Source of the DNA: Blasia pusilla
Lineage: Eukaryota > Marchantiophyta > Marchantiopsida > Blasiales
DNA: 64,000 nucleotides
Reading direction: 5' to 3'
Assembly (NCBI GenBank): GCA_050084515.1
Contig: CM114272.1
Coordinates: 51,584,001-51,648,000, forward strand
Shown: in pieces, positions 57,007-64,000 of the stretch
Layout: each line of letters opens with the position of its first letter
How positions within the stretch are numbered: the stretch's first letter is position 1
Position numbers and translations under genes: made by a program
Notes under the pieces: generated by a model
Told to the model about the DNA's origin: nothing
Databases searched by the model: none
The model's input: the letters and a program-made list of their open reading frames with translations, nothing else

Positions 57007-60000
57007 TTAGCGTCTGAAAAACTTACTCCAGATAATTATAAACAAAACACACAATAGAAGGAAGAGGAAAACATGTGTCAGATGATTTGAACCATTCTGC
57101 ACAACACTCCTGTTCAATCTTTTCATTGTGCTCTTCAGTCCAGCCTGAGCTTTGGCCACAGTGTTTTCCTGCAATGTCAAGTATGATTTCAGCCTCTTAG
57201 TAGAATGCATGCAACCAGTGCCCACGATCCATAGAACCACACCAAAGGTTTTCTTCCTATGATTATAATCATTCAATATGCAGTGGATGGTCCCAGATAG
57301 ATGGTGAATTCTGACTGACACCAAAGTCATGACGATGAATGCAGAAATCATTACAGTTCTCAGTTGGTCCCAAACAAATTGTGGAAGTATGGCACACAAA
57401 AGAGGAATTCAGTAAGTGACATGATATCATAATGTTTTCCACGATCTTCACCTTGAAAGCCCTAATTAGTATGGTTACCTAATGTGATGCCTGGCATTGG
57501 GTAGACATCCAATGCCGGCTTCATGTTTATACTGTTATCAAGAACACTCTGCTAATCTACCTATGTGTCGGGAAGGTGGTTTAAGGCAGGAATTTGCTGC
57601 CACTAAGTGTATCCTATCCATTCCAACATAGTATCCTTGCACATAAGTTCGTTAGTTCAGCATCAAGACACATTCCAAGGAAAAGAGTGCGTCAACCAGA
57701 TTATTTCCGTCTTCTCCTACTGGGCCCTTTCACTTCCTTTCCTTCATCCCAGCCATTTCTAAATACCAAAATCCTGTCACTCTTGGTCTTGACAATGACA
57801 AAATTGAAGGACTACAATAAAAGCTGCAGCTGTATAGCAATTGGCAGACAAGTAGGATCTACATTAAACCTGACACATCACACGTAACTCTTAGACCAGT
57901 AGGCGCAGTTATCCCATAAAAAGGAGGAATGAAAAGGTTAGTTTGAACATACAAGCTGGCTGATGAGATCATTCTGGTACTTCGTCTCTGTTTCTATAAC
58001 TTGAGCAACCTGCCAAGTACATTACAAACCCACATAGCACTTTGTTGCCATCAGAGGAAAAATGCACGGCTTGTCATCACATGCAAAGTGACTCTTGGTG
58101 ACGTGCCGAGATAATACACCATTTTTACTTTCTACTGATAAGCAAAGGTTACCAACCCCCGTGACCCTAACTGTGATGTACACTCCTGTAGCTACTGCAA
58201 TTTTCCCTCACAATGCACAGTGCCTACTCGTCATGTGGTAAAAACGTTCATCTTTTCTGTTTGGTGGCCCTGCAATAAGTAAAATTTCTTCTTAAAACCT
58301 AAAAGTTAGAGGAAAATGGCACCTACAGTTCGTAGTTGATGAACTTTGTCACGTAAGCCTAGAATCTCATTATCAAGATCGTTCTGGATGGGATCCACTC
58401 TCACTGACTGCAGGTGTTGTTCATTATGTATACTTCTGCTGCTGAGTCCATCCCTAAATACAGCCACACATAAACTCAGGATCCAGCACACAAATTAGGA
58501 AACTCCATCAAATTCAGTGTCATCAGATCTTCAAAGAAACCAACTAGAGGTTCTAGAGCTGGTTAGCTGAGCTTCTACCAATCTGCCGCACACCCAGTAC
58601 AGTAGATGAAGGTGTCCAAATGTAGGAGTAGCATCCATTCTTGTTTTTATAAAAGTATGTTTGGAACTGCTCCTTTTTATGGCCAAGGCACTTTGTCATG
58701 GGAATACAGAGCTCTCATACGGAAGAATCTGCACACCTAGAGTACGGTAATTTTCCTTTGTTAGACATTTCTTCGATCTTAATGACTCATGAGTCTCCAA
58801 GGGCTCTGCTCCAAATGGCTAGCAGATGAGTCTCCTGGTCTCAGATGCCTCCTCACTAATCCTCGAGATGTCACACCCTACAACAAGCACTTGCACATAT
58901 CTTGAGTCAGCGTTCTGTAGTTCAGAAGATTGTGATAATGATGGGTTGACAAACCACTGAACCCAAGAGAATTTTTCATCTCTATTGAAACTATGAACTT
59001 TTTCCTTCTCCTGAGCCCTCTTGGGTCCCATTCGAGCTTAGAGCAGTTTGACTAATTTCCTCTCGTTACACTCCAAACCAAAAGACACAAAAAGAAATGG
59101 CACAACGACAACTCTATCACACTAAGAAACAGCCGCACCTGGATCTACAGGACCATGACACCCAGTGGGCTGACCTCAAGGATTCCAACATAGGACAAGA
59201 AAGGAACGGATAAATCATAATCCAATGCAATTCAAGTGGTCCAGATTGCACAATAAACTACAGATATCCTGCCTTTAATCACCATGAGGTGTCTCACACT
59301 AGACTTTCCATTGTGCACTGCAAGGTAGACGGTTAAAGAGCTCCAAGTGAGCACTCAACCCAAAGTACAAGACAGTCGTTACTGACACTCAAATTACCAA
59401 ATGTGAGAATCACAAATAACTAGTTCTGTGAGACACTTTAGTCATGGGGCAGTATCTATCATGGCCTCCCCAAAGACCGAACACACCCAAAAAACGTTTC
59501 AGACATCCAAGACATCCAAATCACAACAGCTCCCCAAAAATCAGAGGTACTAAGACCCAATTCTTCACCTGAATTTCTTTCCTTTACACTTAGAGCCCTT
59601 ATGAGAGTCACTGTACCGAAGACACATCATGACATCACAAGTACAGACCAAAGCCAAACTAAAAACACACCAAAAAACCTTTCAAACCTCCAAGAAATCC
59701 AAACCACAAGCCTCTGCAAAAGTCAATCGTACTAAGACCCGCTCCTGGACGTGAATCAGACAGGAAAATCTTAAATCAGAGCCGCCCTTAAACACATCAA
59801 TATCCCATTGATCAGCTGATCCCCTCAGAAATCTGAAGTTGTTCTATCGCAGATCCAAAGCAATCCTACAGAGGAAGCTATATGATCGCAGAGGAAATAC
59901 CCTAGAAATTGCCCACATAATCCACGCTTCAAAGAGATCCCCACCATATAATTTACTCGAAAAACTATTTGTCTCCAGAGAACCAGCACAGAATCGAATC

Positions 60001-60743
60001 CAGATACGCACATATAAATACCACAGCTTGCAGAGCCACAGACCAGCCCACTTTCACTGCAGTCCCACCATCAAATCCATGAAGCCCTCGGAATACTGCT
60101 GCTTCCCTCATCCTCGTAAGCACCACTCAATTCAGATAAAAGCTACACACGATCTCTGCGCACACCCTTCCGAGACATGTGCGAATTCAATCCAAACTGA
60201 TGGGCGCAACAATTCAAACCTTCAAGCCCCAAAAACACGCAAACTTCTGCCCATCCCACACCAGAGCGCGACCTAATCCAGACATGTGCATGCTCGCCGT
60301 CAATTCAGGACCTCCCCCCAGAAGAAAGTCCATGAAATGAGGTAGACAGTTCATGGATCACCACCTACTCTCGTAAACCCCAATCGCAGAATGCGTCTGC
60401 GAATTCATCACAACCTGCATCGCGCAAAAATCCAAAACTTCAAGCCCCAAAACTAATCAACCCTCTGCAAACTTTCAAACCAGCTCTCGACCTGATCCAG
60501 ACAAGGGCGTGCTTTAAAACACACACACACACACACACATCAATTCAGAACCTCCACCGAGAAGTAGGCCATAGAAGAGGTCGGCAGTTTGAGGATCACC
60601 TCACGCTCTCCGCAAACCCCAATCGCAGGAAAAATGCCCCGCATGAAACAGCAGAAGACGAGTGCAGATTGATCTAAAGAAGATGTTCACAAAATCCTTC
60701 CATCATCCAGCTTTCCGCCCCGGCCGCCCGCTCGCTCGCTCAT
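57007..60743 (-). CDS. Bet1-like (SFT1-type) SNARE, four exons
   Basis: Qc-type SNARE of ER/Golgi vesicle fusion. Exons on the minus strand: 60743-60691, 58453-58327, 58009-57953 and 57168-57007 (TAA). Donors are gt and acceptors ag, phases join (54, 126, 57 and 162 nt in codons), and the total is 132 aa, near the usual size for plant Bet1-like SNAREs. The SNARE motif starts at DNEILGLRDKVHQLR (exon 2) and carries the zero-layer Gln in KYQNDL (about residue 72). Exon 4 adds LKSTMKRLNRSV and a C-terminal membrane anchor (VFLFLLLCVLFIIIW) ending KFFRR. Exons 2-4 are strongly supported. Exon 1 (MSERAGGRGGKLDDGRI) is inferred from phase, and its donor gtgaac is weak; the frame stays open to an ATG at 60884. 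Intron 1 is about 2.2 kb. Confidence 0.85.
60519..60541. repeat. (AC)n microsatellite in SNARE intron 1
   Basis: About ten AC units between tttaaa and atcaat. Confidence 0.9.
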
Positions 60744-62990
60744 GACTTGCGCGAGGGATCTCAGCTCCTCCCTCCGTCGCTCCTTCCCTCCTTCCAGAGC
60801 TCCGCCATAGCGCTTCTGTCGCGCGATCTCGGAGCGCGTTTGGTACTGCTGCTCCCGTAGGACTCCCGTAGAGAAGCTTCGCAACAGCTCTCGCTCGCCG
60901 GCGCAGGATCCGCATGTGCTTCTCAGATTTTGAATTGATTCTTCACTCGCATCCAGCGCGACGCTTCTCTATCGTCGCGGTCGCGACCAGTCAGCTGTCC
61001 TTTCATCAAGAAACAAACGGAGCCCGACCGGCAGGTGGCAACACCGGCATCTGTCGATCGGGCTATGTTAGATTACCCTTTTCTCTCTCCATCCTCCGTA
61101 ACTCCGTTGGTTGTTTCTCGGCGACTCCGTCGTTTGTTACCTTCGATATCACGTAAATAAAAGAGTTGCTGCGACGATAGGGTGTCGGTGTCATTTATCT
61201 CCGGGCAAAGGGTTGCGGGAAGCCTGACTCTCCATGGGGGAAGCCTGACTCTACGAGCTTGCAAGTAAAGGAGCGGGAGCTACGGGCCCCGACAACAGGA
61301 CTGCAAAGCTTCCCGTTCAAGATCTGATCAGCCGTCAGGGACGCTAGTACCTCGCGAGTTCAAAATTCAAATTTTGGCAGAGGAGAGGTCGAGATTTCGA
61401 AATAAGCCCTGAAGCTCGAAGTTAGGAACTAGAGGTTCATTTTGAAGCATTTTCCGCACCTCTTGGTCGGGTTTAATAAGTGTAAGGTTGTTGCCGGCCT
61501 CTTGCAAGGCTCTCTTGAGGGCGCACACCAGTAACTTCTCTCCGAGTTTTAGTACGGGAAATTCTGAGTTCGGAATCGAACGATGCCTCTGTAAATCCCT
61601 GCGCACCTCTTGATTTATAAATTAGGGCTTGAAAAATATAGAAATGAAGCTTACAAATTTTCAGTTAGCAATGGACTGTAGCCTCTCCTTGCGTGCACAC
61701 CTTTCAATTTTGCTGCTTAAATTGCCTACGCGCCGTTTAATTTTGGAATTCTAGCTTGGAAATTCTCAGTTAGAAATTGAATGCAGCCTCAAATTGCCTG
61801 CACGCCTTCAATTGCTACCGCCTACTCATCAATAGATCTCTCGTAGAGATACATCGAGAGGAAAATGAGGGAGTCAAAGGCATCTACTGCAGTTAAAACT
61901 ACTTAGAGCGCCTTTTTGTTTTGATGGATTGTTCTCCAATGATTCATTTGGTTTGTTGTCAGGAATCAGTGTTGGACTCGCAGCCTGCAGCTTTAACTGA
62001 GAGGAGGTTTCAAAATTTCACTCAGCAGATGAGATTGTCCTTTCTGATCCACCGACGACGACCGTGAAGAGTGCACACGAACGAGAGGATAGGGAGACTT
62101 TATGGCAGCATCCTCTGAGCAATTCGAGTGTGCAGGAATCAGAGGAGAGAGTATTCTCAGCTCCACAGGATACGTGTGCGTCTGTTGCATGAGAATCAGT
62201 GGGTTGAGAAAGATCTGATAGGCAGGTTCTGGAGAGAAATGACAAGAGTGATTGCACGGTCACTAACAGGACCATGGTTCCCAATCCTGGACTTTCACAA
62301 CAGAAAAGTCGTGGATTCATAATGCAACCCCAACGATAGAGTTGATGTCGGCCCTAGATGTTGTTAGAAGATGAGAGAATTTTGAGCCCTTGATTGGGGG
62401 GTGAAAGACCAAACTTGGTGGTAAGTTGCAATAAAAGACCGTCCTATTTCGCTACATCATTGTCCACCGGCAAGGCAGGGGTTTTCCTCTCCGTAGCGCC
62501 TTCTTTCTCACCATTTCGTCTCATGTCCCGTCATTTTTTTCCTTTTTTGAAAGCATCCCATTTTCCATTAGAAGTTTGATCGGAACAAGAATGCTTACAG
62601 GAGAGCTTCTCTGATTGCGAAGGTACATGTCAGGGCTTGACTCCATTAGAGGGTGGATGTTGGATTAACAGTGGAGCCGAAGTTGGATCGACATTGCCCC
62701 CTTTTTTATCATGCATGCTCTTTTCGGAAGTCGACCAAATGTCCAACCTCCAGCTATGCTGTCATCTGGTTTGGCTGCCATTTAATGAACTTTAATCCGT
62801 GATGGTGATTCGCTGCCAAGCCTGCAATCTAGCTAAGGATAGCTCGGAGCAAATCCCAATCTCTCCTACTTAGATCCATGTTCAGGAGAACATCACACTA
62901 GAAGGCCATTCATTTTGAGAGGAAACTTTGATAATAAGATATCAAAACCTTCTTTATTCCTACTCGTCCTCTCCTTCATGGCTATGTGCA
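60744..62990. other. Promoter flank of the SNARE gene, then no recognised gene
   Basis: 60744-60950 is GC-rich and includes the likely promoter and 5' untranslated sequence. Further right, only short frames without domains are found. Confidence 0.4.
60761..60808 (-). promoter_or_regulatory. Possible upstream ORF of the SNARE gene
   Basis: ATG at 60808 opens a 15-codon frame (MAELWKEGRSDGGRS) ending 17 nt before the proposed main ATG. Whether it is translated depends on the unknown transcription start. Confidence 0.3.
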
Positions 62991-63090
62991 ATCTCTTAAT
63001 TTATTATACACTTTCGTTTTTCAATCCTCCCACTTATCTAATCTCTTAATTTATTATACACTTTCATTTTTTAATCCTCCCACTTATATA
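62991..63090. repeat. 50-bp tandem duplication
   Basis: Two units starting atctcttaatttattataca at 62991 and 63041, differing at about four bases. Confidence 0.9.
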
Positions 63091-64000
63091 ATGTTTTAGA
63101 AAAAATTATCCCCTCCCTGTGTGTAAGTAATTCTTCTTGGCCGGTCATTGAATTTCTCAACCCAAACTACGATTATGAAATTTTTGGACCCATTCAAGGC
63201 TTTTTCTAATGAGTTTGTTCGAGTCTTTAGTGCATTGGAAATGGCTTCTCATAAGCTTTCCAATGTCATTTTGTTCATTCCTCATTCATCATGGGTCTAA
63301 CTATTATAACCTCAAGTAAAGAGGATCCCAAAAAATTAGTCAAGTTCCAACCTAGGTTGCAAATTCTTTGAAGTCCAACTGTTGTAAAACTTTTCTTGTC
63401 CAACTCTTGAACTTGAGCTCGTCTCAACGTTTGATTATGCTCTTCTAGGTCACAATCTTCATCATCCAAGACACACGTTAAGGCTCATGTCTCATTTTTG
63501 TAATTTATGTTTGACTTATGAAACTCCTCCACATTCCCATCCGTGTATAGTTTTGATGTTCTAAAATTGCGTGTGTTTGGTTATGAGGGTCATTGACACA
63601 CAAATTTTGAAATCCTCCTCAATCTAATTACTCACCTCATACATTTTGACTAATTGAGAGTGCATTGGATTCTCAAATAGATATCCGATCTGTTTGATTG
63701 TTGCTTAAGACTAGCATCTGATTACTTTGCTAGTTGACTCCATATACCTCCCTCCATATGTTTGCAATCCAAAGTTTTGGCTAGAATTGAAGTTGTGAAG
63801 GAAAGAATCGAAGTTGTTCATTGTCCTTCACAACTTCTTCCTTGAGTCTTCTCAACAATGGTGTGCACAAAATTCTCAATTCAACTTAGAAGAGAATTAT
63901 CAAGCCCAATTGTGCCACTTTGTCTTCAATCGCTTTCAAGTTCCTCAACTAATGAATTATCTTCCAGTTGAGATGTCATGCTATTTCCACTTGAATTTCT
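63091..64000. other. Right edge of window, nothing recognised
   Basis: A 64-codon minus frame at 63275-63469 (MDDEDCDLEEHNQTLRRAQV) has charged heptad-like spacing but no known family. It may be part of a decayed repeat. Confidence 0.35.

Noticed and set aside
58819-59031. 70-codon minus-strand frame inside SNARE intron 1 as a possible extra exon
   Set aside because: Exon 2 already joins in phase to the proposed exon 1, and the frame shows no SNARE-type features or matching splice phase.
1-64000. CRISPR arrays, bacterial operons, rRNA or organellar genes
   Set aside because: None of the expected spacer-repeat structure, rRNA motifs or compact gene order is present. The tandem arrays have repeat units of about 180 bp with no spacers.

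Overview
The window is nuclear DNA of a land plant. The evidence is a spliced gene for a plant-type Bet1-like (SFT1-type) SNARE, Ty1/copia elements primed by initiator tRNA-Met, gag relics, TATA-containing LTRs, satellite-like arrays and long AT-rich intergenic stretches. No bacterial operon, rRNA gene or organellar gene was seen. The species cannot be fixed by reading. An AIM24-domain gene carrying amphipathic repeats is unusual, and a non-seed plant is possible, but that is only a guess.

Only two loci look like intact host genes, both on the minus strand. The first is an intronless 687-codon gene (28348-30411). It joins an N-terminal array of 22-residue amphipathic repeats and a Pro/Asn/Gly-rich linker to a C-terminal AIM24-type beta domain. 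The second is a four-exon SNARE gene (57007-60743) whose splice sites and phases reconstruct to 132 residues.

The rest is accessory DNA. 1-3.1 kb: end of a TIR element, then a degenerate minus-strand copia relic (945-3080) with an internal 200-bp tandem duplication. 3.1-10.1 kb: no recognisable gene, a strong 42-nt hairpin and small tandem duplications. 10.1-15.1 kb: a nearly complete Ty1/copia element with LTRs, PBS, duplicated PPT and perfect AAAAC target duplications. Its polyprotein frame is broken by two TGA codons and one 5' frameshift. 16.7-18.6 kb: satellite-like array of about 180 bp. 19.4-23.2 kb: decayed minus-strand gene(s) with a protein-kinase-like domain, then a coiled coil and a RING-like motif. 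24-28.3 kb: no recognised gene, paired palindromes at 26.35 kb. 33-36 kb, 43.6-44.5 kb and 52.4-53.0 kb: members of a GC-rich TIR-element family. 37.5-38.8 kb: a second, unrelated array also of about 180 bp. 40.7-42.5 kb: gag-only retroelement relic. 44.5-46 kb: AT-rich DNA with a 33-bp hairpin. 46-50 kb: no recognised gene. 50.14-50.43 kb: solo LTR related to the 10-kb copia element. 51.8-53.9 kb: a pair of older LTR-like repeats and an integrase scrap. 61-64 kb: no recognised gene.

The most interesting items are the AIM24/amphipathic-repeat protein, the dense TIR family sharing a CAAGGTTGCAC-type end, the two unrelated arrays with the same nucleosome-like period, and the kinase plus RING relic. 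Calls come from reading translations and motifs; no search or alignment software was run.
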